NCBI GenBank assembly: GCA_964424075.1
Contig: CAYRGY010000007.1
Location: 1 to 63,208, forward strand
Direction of reading: 5' to 3'
Length of the DNA: 63,208 bases
Source of the DNA: CAYRGY01 sp964424075
GTDB lineage: Bacteria > Patescibacteriota > Gracilibacteria > UBA1369
The notes below the pieces were generated by a model. That model ran no database searches. It was given only the letters and a program-made list of their open reading frames with translations, and was not told where the DNA came from. The position numbers were made by a program, and so were the translations under genes. This document shows, in pieces, positions 18,110 to 27,146 of the stretch (position 1 is its first letter; each line of letters opens with the position of its first letter).

Positions 18110-19497
18110 TAAAAATTTAGGATAATCAACATGCTACTTAATGTGTAGAGAAAGCCTAAATATAAGCCGGAATATTTTTTGCGTTTAAAATATTCCAGTT
18201 TGAGACCTACGACACAGACAAACAGAAACAGTAAAATAAAAAAGTATTTAATAATGGAAGTTTGAAAGAGTAAGCGGAAATTTTGATTGCTTAGCAGTTC
18301 TATTTGTTTGGAATTGAGATAGATGGTCACATAGTAATAGATAAGGTAGAACGCCAATACCCAACCTGAAAGTTTAAATATTTCCATCAAAATAACTTCA
18401 CTGAAGGTATATTCGGTAGTTTCCAATTCTTTGGCATAAACTCGCTTGCGGATAGCTTTCAGTTCTTTTTTAGCTATTCTTCTTTTTTGCCAAATACTGC
18501 CAAGTATTTTTTTTGCTTCACTTTTAACATCTGAATCACTAGATTGGATCCAAATCATCAAATATTGCCACAGCTGACTGTTGAGATTTTTTAATTTTTG
18601 TTGAGCTTCAAGTAGCTCCTTAGGAGGCCTGACAGGCCCCAGTAAAGGGTTTAACAGTGTGCTGATCATCATTTCGGATGAGGAGGGATGACGATTATTA
18701 ATAATGTAAGTTTCCCGCCAATTTCTAAGACCCTCAAAAATGTCTTGGGACTTACGATTAACGTTTTTAAGCTCCATCATCATTGATTTAGCTTCAACAG
18801 TCAATTGGCTTTTTTCCTGTACTCTTTGTTCGGTGTGAATAAAAATTTCTTCTTCTTGTAGGTATTTAAGCAGTTCGGTGCATGTATCAAGAATATATTC
18901 CAAATTGGTACTATTTTTGATTCTAAGTACTTTATTTACGTAGTATTTAATTTTTTGTTTGCTCTCATTACGTATCTCATCTTTATAAGTGTCGAGGAAT
19001 TGATTTACTTTGTTTAACACATATTCGACTTTTGCTTTTAAGACTTGTTGTTTGCGTTCAAATTCAATTATATCTTGCTGCTGCTTCATTAATTCGGCCT
19101 GTGCTTCCAATTCTTCTTCGTGTAGGCGATCTTGTAAATCTGCTACACCTCTGGCAATAGCTTTCTCTTTTTCTTCCTGACTTAAATCAGCTTCATAAAG
19201 CGCTTCGACATTGAATTGATATTCTTCAATCATGCGTTTAAAGACTGCATATTTGTCTTCACCTTGAATTGTGCCGACTACTCTTTTACCGTTTTTATCA
19301 ATGGCTGAAAATTCGTATTTAGTCAGTTCTTCAGCTGTTTCAATGGATTGAGTGTCTTCGGCAACTTGTTTAATGGATAAGATAGAAAACCCTAGGCCAT
19401 TTAGTTCTTTACGGGCACTGGCTTCATCGGGAGCATTAATTGATCCTGAAAGTTGTTTATTCTCTTTATTTACTACAGTGTAAGTATATTTCGGCAT
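18109..19497 (-). CDS. Membrane protein with two GspF-N-like repeats and a coiled coil
   Basis: 462 residues. Residues 4-45 (YTYTVVNKENKQLSGSINAP, then ARKELNGLGFSILSI) and 61-102 (YEFSAIDKNGKRVVGTIQGE, then FKRMIEEYQFNVEAL) are two copies of a small domain. It resembles the extreme N-terminus of PilC/GspF-type secretion proteins (x-Y-x-Y-x-A-x-D-x-x-G-x-x-x-x-G-x-I). A long charged helical region (about 105-320) follows, then three C-terminal transmembrane segments. The GspF core domains are absent, so it is not a normal PilC. It overlaps pyrG and lgt by one base on each side. Confidence 0.7.
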   Translation of the reverse strand: MPKYTYTVVNKENKQLSGSINAPDEASARKELNGLGFSILSIKQVAEDTQSIETAEELTKYEFSAIDKNGKRVVGTIQGEDKYAVFKRMIEEYQFNVEALYEADLSQEEKEKAIARGVADLQDRLHEEELEAQAELMKQQQDIIEFERKQQVLKAKVEYVLNKVNQFLDTYKDEIRNESKQKIKYYVNKVLRIKNSTNLEYILDTCTELLKYLQEEEIFIHTEQRVQEKSQLTVEAKSMMMELKNVNRKSQDIFEGLRNWRETYIINNRHPSSSEMMISTLLNPLLGPVRPPKELLEAQQKLKNLNSQLWQYLMIWIQSSDSDVKSEAKKILGSIWQKRRIAKKELKAIRKRVYAKELETTEYTFSEVILMEIFKLSGWVLAFYLIYYYVTIYLNSKQIELLSNQNFRLLFQTSIIKYFFILLFLFVCVVGLKLEYFKRKKYSGLYLGFLYTLSSMLIILNF

Positions 19498-21131
19498 TAG
19501 AGTTTTTTACGCGCGTTTTTGACTGAAGCTTGGATTAATCCCTTGAAGAGTGGGTGTGGCTGATGAGGTCGAGATTTGAACTCAGGGTGGAATTGGCAGC
19601 CGACCATGTAAGGATGATTCTCAATTTCAAGCATTTCCACCAAATCTGTTTTTGGATTAATTCCGGCAACGATTAGTCCAGCATTGCTTAATTTTTGCCG
19701 TAGCTTATTGTTAAATTCATAGCGATGTCGATGTCTCTCGGAAATATTATCCTGTTTGTAAAGCTTATGAATTTTAGTTCCTGTAGTTATTTTACAAGGA
19801 TATGCTCCTAGGCGCAAAGTTCCTCCTTTTTCACGATCTTTGTTTTGGTCGGGCAAGTAGTGAATGACATAGTATTTTGGATTCGTCTTTTCTTCTTCAT
19901 CAAATTCCTGCGATGTATACTTCGAATCGTTAAATACATGTCTGGCATATTCTATGCTCATGATTTGCAGACCCAGACAAATCCCCAAATACGGGATATT
20001 GTTTTCCCGACAGTATTTCGCTGTCATTATTTTTCCTTCTGTACCTCTTATGCCAAAACCGCCCGGCACAATGACTCCACTAGCAGATTTCAATTCTTCC
20101 CAAGTTTTGGGGTCATTATTCTCTATTTTTTCGGAATTTACCCATAACAATTCCAATTTGCGATTTTGATGGTAACAAGCGATTTTTAGTGATTCAATCA
20201 CACTTAAATAGGCATCATCTAAGCCTGTGTATTTTCCAACCAGAGCAATTTTTAATGGTTCCAGATTAGCTTTGATAGTTTGGTCCAGTTTAATCCAATC
20301 ATTTAATTTAGGTTCCAAATTTCCTAGCCCCATTTTTTTACCGATAAGCTGAGCAACCTGATGATGATTATAATTGATCGGCACTTCATAAATCGAAGAC
20401 TTAGTTAGAGCAGGAATGACAGCTTCTTCTTCGGTGTCACAAAAAAGCGCGATTTTCTTTAGCAGTCCTTTTTGAATTGGTTTGTCAGCACGAGCTAGAA
20501 TAATATCCGGTTGTATACCAATAGCGCGTAATTCTCTTACTGAAGCTTGTGTGGGTTTAGTTTTGAGTTCTTTAGCTCCTTCTAGCCAAGGAAGCAAAGT
20601 CAGGTGAACAAAAAGTGTATCTCCTTGATCTAGGTCATTACTTAATTGTCTAATGGCTTCAACATATGGTAATCCTTCAATGTCACCGGTGGTTCCACCT
20701 ATTTCCACCAAAACAATATCTGCTTTAGACTTTTTACCGGCATCGGTAATTTTCTTTTTGATAGCATTGGTGATGTGAGGAATAACCTGGATAGTGCCCC
20801 CAAGGTAAGTTCCTTTTCTTTCATTGGAGATGACCTCAGAATATATTCTTCCGGTAGTTACAGAAGAGTCTTTGTTTAAATTTTCATTGATAAAGCGCTC
20901 ATAATGCCCAAGATCAAGATCAGTTTCTGATCCGTCTTCCAGTACATAGACTTCGCCGTGCTGAAAGGGGCTCATTGTGCCGGGATCTACATTGATGTAA
21001 GGGTCCATTTTCATGGAAAAAACTTTGAAGCCGCAAGCTTTAAGAAGCGCACCGATAGAGGCGGCGGCTATACCTTTGCCCAATGAGGAGCAAACACCTC
21101 CGGTAATAAAAATGTATTTGGTATTTCGCAT
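19497..21131 (-). CDS. pyrG: CTP synthase
   Basis: 544 residues, full family length. The synthetase domain starts YIFITGGVCSSLGKGIAAAS (P-loop) and contains KMDPYINVDPGTMSPFQHGE, VEIGGTTGDIEGLPYVEA and KTKPTQASVREL. The glutaminase domain (from about residue 295) has the nucleophile loop YLGICLGLQ and the C-terminal triad region CQFHPEFKSRPHQPHP. It aminates UTP to CTP with glutamine in the cytoplasm. As one of very few biosynthetic genes in the window, it suggests nucleotides are otherwise salvaged. First gene of a four-gene operon behind its own promoter. Confidence 0.96.
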   Translation of the reverse strand: MRNTKYIFITGGVCSSLGKGIAAASIGALLKACGFKVFSMKMDPYINVDPGTMSPFQHGEVYVLEDGSETDLDLGHYERFINENLNKDSSVTTGRIYSEVISNERKGTYLGGTIQVIPHITNAIKKKITDAGKKSKADIVLVEIGGTTGDIEGLPYVEAIRQLSNDLDQGDTLFVHLTLLPWLEGAKELKTKPTQASVRELRAIGIQPDIILARADKPIQKGLLKKIALFCDTEEEAVIPALTKSSIYEVPINYNHHQVAQLIGKKMGLGNLEPKLNDWIKLDQTIKANLEPLKIALVGKYTGLDDAYLSVIESLKIACYHQNRKLELLWVNSEKIENNDPKTWEELKSASGVIVPGGFGIRGTEGKIMTAKYCRENNIPYLGICLGLQIMSIEYARHVFNDSKYTSQEFDEEEKTNPKYYVIHYLPDQNKDREKGGTLRLGAYPCKITTGTKIHKLYKQDNISERHRHRYEFNNKLRQKLSNAGLIVAGINPKTDLVEMLEIENHPYMVGCQFHPEFKSRPHQPHPLFKGLIQASVKNARKKL

Positions 21132-21162
21132 TTGAAAGATTTTTGTCTTTGTGAACGCCCCT

Positions 21163-21191
21163 AAGATAGCTTAAAGCGCTTGCGACTTCAA
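21163..21191 (-). promoter_or_regulatory. Sigma-70 promoter for the pyrG operon
   Basis: On the minus strand TTGAAG (21186-21191), 17 nt, TATCTT (21163-21168), about 32 bases before the pyrG ATG and 8 bases past the end of trpS. Confidence 0.55.
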
Positions 21192-21198
21192 ATATTTT

Positions 21199-22176
21199 TT
21201 ACATAGCAAGTCCAACTCTTTTTTTCACTTCTGCAAGCTTTTTCTGGGCGATAGGTCGAGCTTTGTTTGCCCCGGCATCCAAAATATCAGTGATAGTTTT
21301 CTGATCTTTTGCCAGTTGGGCTCTTTTTTCTCGATATGGGGCGAAGTATTCGATTAGTTTAATAAGGAGTGTCTTTTTGGCATCTCCATAACCAAAACCT
21401 CCGGTGATGTACTTATCACGAAGATTAGCAATTTCATCGGCTGTGCCGAAGTGCTTATAAATGTTGAAAACGGCACATTTGTCCGGATCTTTTGGTTCCT
21501 CAAGTGGAGTAGAGTCAGTGACAATACTCATGACCTGTTTTTTTAATTTGCCTTCGTCAGCAAATATTTCGATAGTGTTATTGTATGATTTACTCATTTT
21601 ATGTTCACCGTCAGTGCCCACAATGCTAGCAATTTCTTTGGGTGTATATTCTTGTGGTAGCTTGAAAGTCTCACCATAAGTTGAATTGAATTTACCTGCT
21701 AATTCTCGTGCTATTTCCACATGCTGTTTTTGATCTTTGCCGACAGGAACTACATCAGGGCTATAAAGTAGGATGTCGGCAGCCATTAAAATAGGATAGG
21801 TAAACAGTCCAACGTTTTGGTCTCGACCGCCTTTTTGAATAGCATCTTTCCAGGCATGAGCTCTCTCCATTAGTCCGAATGGAGTTAGGCAAGCTAAAAT
21901 CCAGTTTAATTCAAAATGCTCAGTAATATCGCTTTGACGATAAAAAACGGTGCGTTCAGGATCAATTCCCAGTGCCAGATAATCTAGGACAACGCTTACT
22001 ATGTTTTCTCGAAGTGTATCTGTGTCTTTGACAGTGGTAAGTGCGTGTGCATCTGCGATGAAATAAAAATTTTGCTCGTGCTTGGTTTGAAATTCAACAT
22101 GTTGGCGCATGGCTCCCAAGTAGTTTCCTAAATGAGGTTTGCCGCTAGGTTTGACGCCGGAAAGTGCTCGGGACAT
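21199..22176 (-). CDS. trpS: Tryptophanyl-tRNA synthetase
   Basis: 325 residues, normal for bacterial TrpRS, a class I aminoacyl-tRNA synthetase. Motifs: the HIGH equivalent PSGKPHLGNYLGAM, the adenylate pocket region FIADAHALT, the dimer/tryptophan pocket region FGLMERAHAWKDA, TYPILMAADILLY, VPVGKDQKQHVEIAREL, and KMSKS in GEHKMSKSYNN. It charges tRNA-Trp. The ATG overlaps the priA stop by one base (TAATG). Confidence 0.96.
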   Translation of the reverse strand: MSRALSGVKPSGKPHLGNYLGAMRQHVEFQTKHEQNFYFIADAHALTTVKDTDTLRENIVSVVLDYLALGIDPERTVFYRQSDITEHFELNWILACLTPFGLMERAHAWKDAIQKGGRDQNVGLFTYPILMAADILLYSPDVVPVGKDQKQHVEIARELAGKFNSTYGETFKLPQEYTPKEIASIVGTDGEHKMSKSYNNTIEIFADEGKLKKQVMSIVTDSTPLEEPKDPDKCAVFNIYKHFGTADEIANLRDKYITGGFGYGDAKKTLLIKLIEYFAPYREKRAQLAKDQKTITDILDAGANKARPIAQKKLAEVKKRVGLAM

Positions 22177-24164
22177 TAAACTGTGCTTATGGGATCAACA
22201 TCAATTCTTATATCATCCTCCAGCTTGTTTTGACAGACAAAATTCTTCAAAAAAGAGTGAGGGGTAGATCCGGAAATCAAAATTTGCCAGCGATATTGTT
22301 GCTTGAGGCGGGGGATTAAAGCCGGATACGAATTTATCTGTAGTTCTTCTCCAGCTTCAGCTTGGAGTTTTTGTTGAAGAGATTGTGCACGGAAATATAC
22401 TTTTTCTTGATCTTTGTCGCTAATAGTAAGCTTGATTAATCTGCTGAAAGGTGGAAGTCGCAGCTCTTGTCTGATTTTTAATTCACGATTGAAAAAGCCC
22501 AGATAGTCATTGTTAAGCGTTGCTGTAATAACGTAGTGATCAGGTAAGTAGGTTTGAATGATGACTCTACCGGGTTTTTCGCGACCGGCTCGGCCTGCTA
22601 CTTGGGTAAGAAGTTGAAAAGTCTTTTCGCTGCTTCGATAATCGGGAATGGTGAGAGTAGTGTCTGCTATTACAACACCAACCAAGGTGACAGCAGGTAA
22701 GTGTAGGCCTTTGCCAATCATTTGTGTACCAATCAGAATGTCTGCCTGCTTATTCTTGAATTGCTGATAAATCTGATTAAATTGCTCTCTACCTTTAGTA
22801 GTATCCCGATCAGCCCGAAGAATGGTGGCATTGGGGAAATCTTGGCGGGTTTGATCTTCAATTTTCTGAGTGCCTATGCCGATATATTTAATTTTGAGGC
22901 TGTCACAATTGGGGCAGGTTTCAGGAAGCCGCTTAATTAAGCCGCAATGATGGCAAATCATTCTTTGTGCTGGTAATATGCTGTTTTCCACATGAATTTT
23001 GTTGTGGAAAGTAAATGCAATATTGCAGTGAGGACATTTTTCCAGATGTCCGCAGTCACGGCAAAGAATAGCCGATGCAGCTCCTCGTCGATTCATAAAA
23101 AGTATGGTTTGTTCAAGTTTTCCCAGATTTTCTTTGATGGAAAAATGCAGCCTATCACTAAATATGGAGAAATTCTTTTTTTTGATCTCTTCTCTTAAGT
23201 CAACTATTTCAATATCTGGAAGGCTAGCTGTTTGGTGATTTACTCTATTTCTAATTTCTATCAATTCATATTCTCCCTGGCTAGCTTTAAAATAGGATTC
23301 TACTGAAGGAGTAGCTGTTCCAAGAATTAATTTAATATCAAGCAATGAACAAATTTTTTGAGCAACCGTGACGGTATTGTAGCGTGGAGCTTGTTCTTGC
23401 TTATATGAATCTTCATGTTCTTCGTCGATTATAATTAATCCTAGGTTTTGAAAAGGTGCGAAGATCGCTGAACGAGAGCCAATAATGATAGGGGTGTGAT
23501 TTTGATAAATATGTAGCCACTGATCGGCTTTTTGCTTGGGAGTTAGTCGAGAATGGATGATAGCAATGTTTTTGCCGAATTTGCACTCAAAGTTATGTAC
23601 TGTTTGAGGGGTAAGTGAAATTTCCGGCACAAGAATTAGAGTTTGCTGACCTTTGTGCAGAATTTTTTCGGTTAGACGTCGATATATCTCTGTTTTGCCG
23701 GAACCGGTTATCCCGTGTAATAAAATGGTTTGCTTATCTGATTTAGCGACGTTTTCTAAGGCGGCTTGTTGTTCGTCTGTTAGTTTAAAGGGTTTTTCGA
23801 TCTCATCTTTGAAGTATTGTTTTTCAGGGAGATTGATTTTCTTCTTATTGATAATTCCCGGCGGAAGAAATAGCTTAATAGCTTTGTAGAGAGGGCAGAA
23901 GTAGTAGTCGGAAATAAATTTTAGTAGTTCAATTTGGTAGGGAGCCAGATGTGGCGCATTCTCGACTTTTGAGCAGATGCTTTTAGTGGGGTAGGATGGT
24001 TTTTTGGTATGAATTTCCAAAATTACGCCTCTAACTTGGCGATTACGTAAAGGAATAGTGACTATATTTCCAATTTGAATTTCGGATTTTTCTGGCAATT
24101 GATAAGTAAGGGTCTCATTTGAGCCGACTTTTTGCGGTATAACTATTTCGGCAAAGCTTGCCAT
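22176..24164 (-). CDS. priA: Primosomal protein N' (replication restart helicase)
   Basis: 662 residues, slightly shorter than the roughly 730 of E. coli. The N-terminal 3'-end binding domain contains VGSNETLTYQLP. The helicase core has Walker A LLHGITGSGKTEIYRR and Walker B IIDEEHEDSYKQEQAPRY, plus LGTATPSVES. The zinc-binding insert has four CxxC pairs (CRDCGHLEKCPHC, CHHCG, CPNC). Motifs V-VI read IGTQMIGKGLHLPAVTLVGV and TQVAGRAGR. It reloads the replisome at stalled forks. Co-transcribed with trpS. Confidence 0.95.
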   Translation of the reverse strand: MASFAEIVIPQKVGSNETLTYQLPEKSEIQIGNIVTIPLRNRQVRGVILEIHTKKPSYPTKSICSKVENAPHLAPYQIELLKFISDYYFCPLYKAIKLFLPPGIINKKKINLPEKQYFKDEIEKPFKLTDEQQAALENVAKSDKQTILLHGITGSGKTEIYRRLTEKILHKGQQTLILVPEISLTPQTVHNFECKFGKNIAIIHSRLTPKQKADQWLHIYQNHTPIIIGSRSAIFAPFQNLGLIIIDEEHEDSYKQEQAPRYNTVTVAQKICSLLDIKLILGTATPSVESYFKASQGEYELIEIRNRVNHQTASLPDIEIVDLREEIKKKNFSIFSDRLHFSIKENLGKLEQTILFMNRRGAASAILCRDCGHLEKCPHCNIAFTFHNKIHVENSILPAQRMICHHCGLIKRLPETCPNCDSLKIKYIGIGTQKIEDQTRQDFPNATILRADRDTTKGREQFNQIYQQFKNKQADILIGTQMIGKGLHLPAVTLVGVVIADTTLTIPDYRSSEKTFQLLTQVAGRAGREKPGRVIIQTYLPDHYVITATLNNDYLGFFNRELKIRQELRLPPFSRLIKLTISDKDQEKVYFRAQSLQQKLQAEAGEELQINSYPALIPRLKQQYRWQILISGSTPHSFLKNFVCQNKLEDDIRIDVDPISTV

Positions 24165-24175
24165 AGGTAGAAAAT

Positions 24176-24206
24176 TTGACAGATAATATAAATGGTGTAT
24201 TATAAC
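24176..24206 (+). promoter_or_regulatory. Promoter for the hypothetical gene at 24224
   Basis: TTGACA (24176-24181) followed by TATAAC (24201-24206) with a 19 nt spacer, or TTATAA one base earlier with 18 nt. The -35 matches consensus perfectly; the spacer is slightly long. Confidence 0.5.
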
Positions 24207-24223
24207 ATCCTTTAATTTAACTC

Positions 24224-24697
24224 GTGCAGCGTTACGATCACTTTAGTGAAAAAGCAGTTTTAGAACAAGAATTTATTGCCAGTTTATACCGATTTGGTGA
24301 TGATATTCTAAAATTTTATTTAAATCATGGATTTGAGGCTCTTACTATTATGCTAAAAATTGAGCTAGATTGGCAAAGGAAACTACTATTTGATTTTTTA
24401 ATGTTCGAGAAAGATGCAGCGTCAATGTGTATTACAGAAAATACCAACTTCTTTTTAAGACTTATAGCTGAAGGTGAAGGGAAAATGATTCCTAAAATTT
24501 TAGGAATTTCCGAAAATAAGTATAATTCAGTATGGAAAAAGGCTTTGAATCTTCTCAAAGACCTGTTTCATCGTAAAATTTTAGAAGAAAAGCTTTTTAA
24601 TTTGGCTTGTAGTAATTATTTTAGCCAAGCTCAACGAAATAAGTTTTTAGGTAATTCCAGAAATTCAAGGTCAATAAATCAAGATTCTAATGAATAA
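24224..24697 (+). CDS. Hypothetical helical protein
   Basis: 157 residues from a GTG start (MQRYDHFSEKAVLEQEF). Not recognised. Predicted all-helical without signal or membrane segment. The stretch GEGKMIPKILGISENKYNSVW followed by KKALNLLKDLFHRKI has the spacing of a helix-turn-helix, but this is weak. The C-terminus is polar and probably disordered. The stop TAA overlaps an ATG at 24690 that opens the frame of the next gene, which suggests translational coupling. Confidence 0.6.
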   Translation: MQRYDHFSEKAVLEQEFIASLYRFGDDILKFYLNHGFEALTIMLKIELDWQRKLLFDFLMFEKDAASMCITENTNFFLRLIAEGEGKMIPKILGISENKYNSVWKKALNLLKDLFHRKILEEKLFNLACSNYFSQAQRNKFLGNSRNSRSINQDSNE

Positions 24698-24782
24698 AAC
24701 AGTAGATGCAGAGCCAATTTGTCTAAATAAATTTCAGCTAGCTGACAGTGTAAGAGAAAATGTCACTGCTTGACAAGTTGCT
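24690..24782 (+). other. Upstream in-frame segment of the next gene, interrupted by UGA
   Basis: The ATG at 24690 overlaps the preceding stop codon and opens 27 codons (MNKTVDAEPICLNKFQLADS and on) before TGA at 24771-24773. Four codons later, in the same frame, lies the ATG at 24783 used for the hypothetical gene. Either the gene lost its original N-terminus to a nonsense change, or this is a short coupled leader ORF, or the UGA is read through. Confidence 0.5.
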
Positions 24783-25637
24783 ATGGAAGATGTTGCTCTA
24801 ACACTTGCTTATGCAAGAAATAAAAATAGAAATTTGATTTATAAAGCTTTAGGTTTTGGTGAGGTAGATCCGGAAAAAATATTTGTCTTGGTAGAGGCAG
24901 AAGTAGAAACAATTAGAAAAGAGGCTGAATTTAGTCATAAGCAACTTGATTGGGAACAGGCTGTGCTTTCAGACACTAATCCGGCATTTAAGGAAGCAAC
25001 TAGTGCGATCAGAGATAGAATTTGTAGAAATGCTTCTTGTGATTATTTTCGTTGGCCAGCCCAAATTGACGCTGCTTTAACCACTACTCGTTTAGATTTA
25101 ACAATGTTGAATGTAGATTTCATTGAGCATTTTATGGTAGCAGTGGAAAGAAAATTACAGAATTTGTATAAGCACAATGTCCATATTGCAGTTAGATCAG
25201 GTGATATTGAGGCTATTGCTGCACTTTTGGAATTGCAATCAAAATTCGCATTTCGTTTTCCCGATAGATCTGAATGGAGTGATGAAGATACAAGCTATAT
25301 CCAAAAGGCTACTTTGGCTTTTCTGATCAAGCAAGTTGAGTCTTCGAATCATGAGTTTATTGAGAGTTATAGGATGCTCTTTAATTATGGATTGATTGAT
25401 GCAAAAACTAGAGCAAAATTGCAAAAGGCATTTGAACATCAATTGTTTAAAATTGCTTGGAATCAATTTGCAATAAGATCTGCGCAGGGATTACTGGACT
25501 GTTTTCGAGAATCCTCAGGATCAGCTAGAAAATATTATCTAAATTTGCGAGAGAAGCATAAAGATGGCGATGCTAATGAAGAATTTGCAAAATTAGTAGT
25601 TTTCGTCTTAGATGGTTTTGAAGCATTATCTAAGTAA
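24783..25637 (+). CDS. Hypothetical helical protein, possibly 5'-truncated by an in-frame UGA
   Basis: 284 residues from the ATG at 24783, not recognised. The sequence is soluble and predicted mainly helical, with no obvious catalytic motif, and ends VVFVLDGFEALSK. Residues 60-100 contain a Cys pair (RICRNASCDYF) that could be structural. No clear ribosome-binding site precedes this ATG. The same frame continues upstream through a TGA to an ATG overlapping the previous gene's stop. The end abuts the tlyA start with no gap. Confidence 0.6.
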   Translation: MEDVALTLAYARNKNRNLIYKALGFGEVDPEKIFVLVEAEVETIRKEAEFSHKQLDWEQAVLSDTNPAFKEATSAIRDRICRNASCDYFRWPAQIDAALTTTRLDLTMLNVDFIEHFMVAVERKLQNLYKHNVHIAVRSGDIEAIAALLELQSKFAFRFPDRSEWSDEDTSYIQKATLAFLIKQVESSNHEFIESYRMLFNYGLIDAKTRAKLQKAFEHQLFKIAWNQFAIRSAQGLLDCFRESSGSARKYYLNLREKHKDGDANEEFAKLVVFVLDGFEALSK

Positions 25638-26351
25638 ATGCGTTTAGACCAATATCTAGTTAAACATGGTTTAGTTAAGAGTCGGGATCGCGCTCAAGCT
25701 ATGATTAAAAATCCCGGTGTTAGGGTTGCCGAAAAGCTGGTACGGAAACCTGCTTTTAAAGTGAGCGATCAAGAAAAGGTGGAATTATTGCAAGCTGATA
25801 TTAAATTTGTAAGTCGAGGAGGATTAAAGTTGGAGCATGCACTTCAAGAATTTGGGATTAATGCAGAAGGTTTAACATGTTTGGATGTTGGTGTGGCCAC
25901 TGGTGGTTTTACGGATTGTCTTTTGCAGGCAGGTGCCAAAAAAGTAATTGCGATAGATGTCGGAAAAGGTCAGTTGGCATCGGAACTTGTCAGTGACTCT
26001 CGAGTTGAGTTCTATCCTGATACAGATGCCAGAGATCTGTCAGTAATAAAAGCAAAACCAGACTTAATAGTTATTGATGTCTCTTTCATTTCTATCACTG
26101 CACTTTTGCCTAGTTTGAAAAAGTTTGTAAGTGATGATATAAAAATAATTGTATTAATTAAGCCACAATTTGAGTTGGGGCAAAAGCATAAGGGAGTGAT
26201 TAGAGATAGTGAATTACTTGAAGAGGTTCAGCAAAAATTGAGAGACAAATTTGAACAAACAGGTTTTGATCTTATTCAAGAAACTAAATCACCAATTTTA
26301 GGTAAAACAGGTAATCAAGAATATTTATGGCTCTTGCAAGCTCGCCAATAA
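25638..26351 (+). CDS. tlyA: TlyA family rRNA 2'-O-methyltransferase
   Basis: 237 residues. The N-terminal S4 RNA-binding domain (MRLDQYLVKHGLVKSRDRAQ, residues 1-60) is followed by F-V-S-R-G-G-L-K-L and an FtsJ-like methyltransferase domain. That domain has the SAM loop CLDVGVATGGFTDCLL, the acidic strand-2 end IAIDVGKGQL, the D-V-S-F-I-S-I motif, and IKPQFELG. The family methylates 2'-OH groups of rRNA cytidines (16S C1409 and 23S C1920 in mycobacteria) and is also annotated as hemolysin A. It overlaps the next gene by 25 bases. Confidence 0.9.
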   Translation: MRLDQYLVKHGLVKSRDRAQAMIKNPGVRVAEKLVRKPAFKVSDQEKVELLQADIKFVSRGGLKLEHALQEFGINAEGLTCLDVGVATGGFTDCLLQAGAKKVIAIDVGKGQLASELVSDSRVEFYPDTDARDLSVIKAKPDLIVIDVSFISITALLPSLKKFVSDDIKIIVLIKPQFELGQKHKGVIRDSELLEEVQQKLRDKFEQTGFDLIQETKSPILGKTGNQEYLWLLQARQ

Positions 26352-26782
26352 ATCAACTCAGTCATGACTTATTTGAGATTCAGGGTACTATACCCCCTCT
26401 TATTGATCACGCTAGTTTACGTGAAGCAATTGTGTTTAAAGTGGAGGGCATAATGCAAATGATTCCTTCGGAAGCTTCAGAAAGTTATTTTAGGAGTTTC
26501 TCTTTTAATCAGATTGAAGATGTACGCAGTTATGGTATTGATTGGAATGGAACGGATGATCAGTCGATTTGTTTGGAAAAAGACTTTGTAAAAGGATTAC
26601 AGGCAAGGAGAAATGGTAAGAGAAATATTTATGATGATTTAGAGGCGTGTGAGGAATTGAAAATGGCCTTGGCTGTGTATGAGGCACGTGCTTTGGAAAG
26701 CATTTTTAAGCATCCCGAAAATTTTCAAATTAGTCAGTTTCGTAATGCTTTGGTAGCGGTAATTACATTGCAGAGGCACTAA
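26327..26782 (+). CDS. Hypothetical protein
   Basis: 151 residues, not recognised, soluble, no membrane segment. It starts inside the last 25 bases of tlyA in another frame, so the extent of the N-terminus (MALASSPINQLSHDLFEIQG) is uncertain. The stop codon overlaps the convergent gene's stop region by four bases. No motif suggests a function. Confidence 0.55.
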   Translation: MALASSPINQLSHDLFEIQGTIPPLIDHASLREAIVFKVEGIMQMIPSEASESYFRSFSFNQIEDVRSYGIDWNGTDDQSICLEKDFVKGLQARRNGKRNIYDDLEACEELKMALAVYEARALESIFKHPENFQISQFRNALVAVITLQRH

Positions 26783-27099
26783 GCGATTATGTCTGTGTCA
26801 CCCGATTTGACTATGTAATAGTGATCCTCCTGATTACCGTCTTTATCTACAATGTGAGTACGATAGGCTATTTTTTGATGAGGAAGATATTTGTAAAAAG
26901 TTGCATCGGAAACACTGGTTTCTTCACCCAGTCTTTCCTGATTAATATGATTGTCTGAATCTTCTCTCTCACTGCGATTTAAGTCATCATAATCTTCTTT
27001 GGAAATTTCATAGAACTCGGGACTTTGAGCCTGATGAAAAGCCTTAAGTTTTTGCCAATAGGATTTGATGTCGTCTGCAATAATATATTCTCCTGCCAT
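26779..27099 (-). CDS. Hypothetical acidic protein
   Basis: 106 residues, acidic and hydrophilic, not recognised. The middle is rich in Asp, Glu, Ser and Asn (SREREDSDNHINQERLGEE-like composition). The C-terminal part reads as beta strands (KIAYRTHIVDKDGNQEDHYY, then IVKSGDTDIIA). Single-gene transcript behind a good promoter at 27118-27146 and convergent with the gene at 26327. Confidence 0.6.
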   Translation of the reverse strand: MAGEYIIADDIKSYWQKLKAFHQAQSPEFYEISKEDYDDLNRSEREDSDNHINQERLGEETSVSDATFYKYLPHQKIAYRTHIVDKDGNQEDHYYIVKSGDTDIIA

Positions 27100-27117
27100 T
27101 TTTAGTTGTTTTTTTAT

Positions 27118-27146
27118 ATATTAGCGTTAAATTAAGGCAGTATCAA
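27118..27146 (-). promoter_or_regulatory. Sigma-70 promoter for 26779-27099
   Basis: On the minus strand TTGATA (27141-27146), 17 nt, TAATAT (27118-27123), about 18 bases before the ATG at 27099. Confidence 0.6.

Noticed and set aside
21170..21184. AAGCGCTT palindrome between trpS and pyrG as an operator
   Set aside because: The same octamer occurs by chance in other places, such as 36495-36503, without consistent context, and here it falls in the spacer of the pyrG promoter only once.
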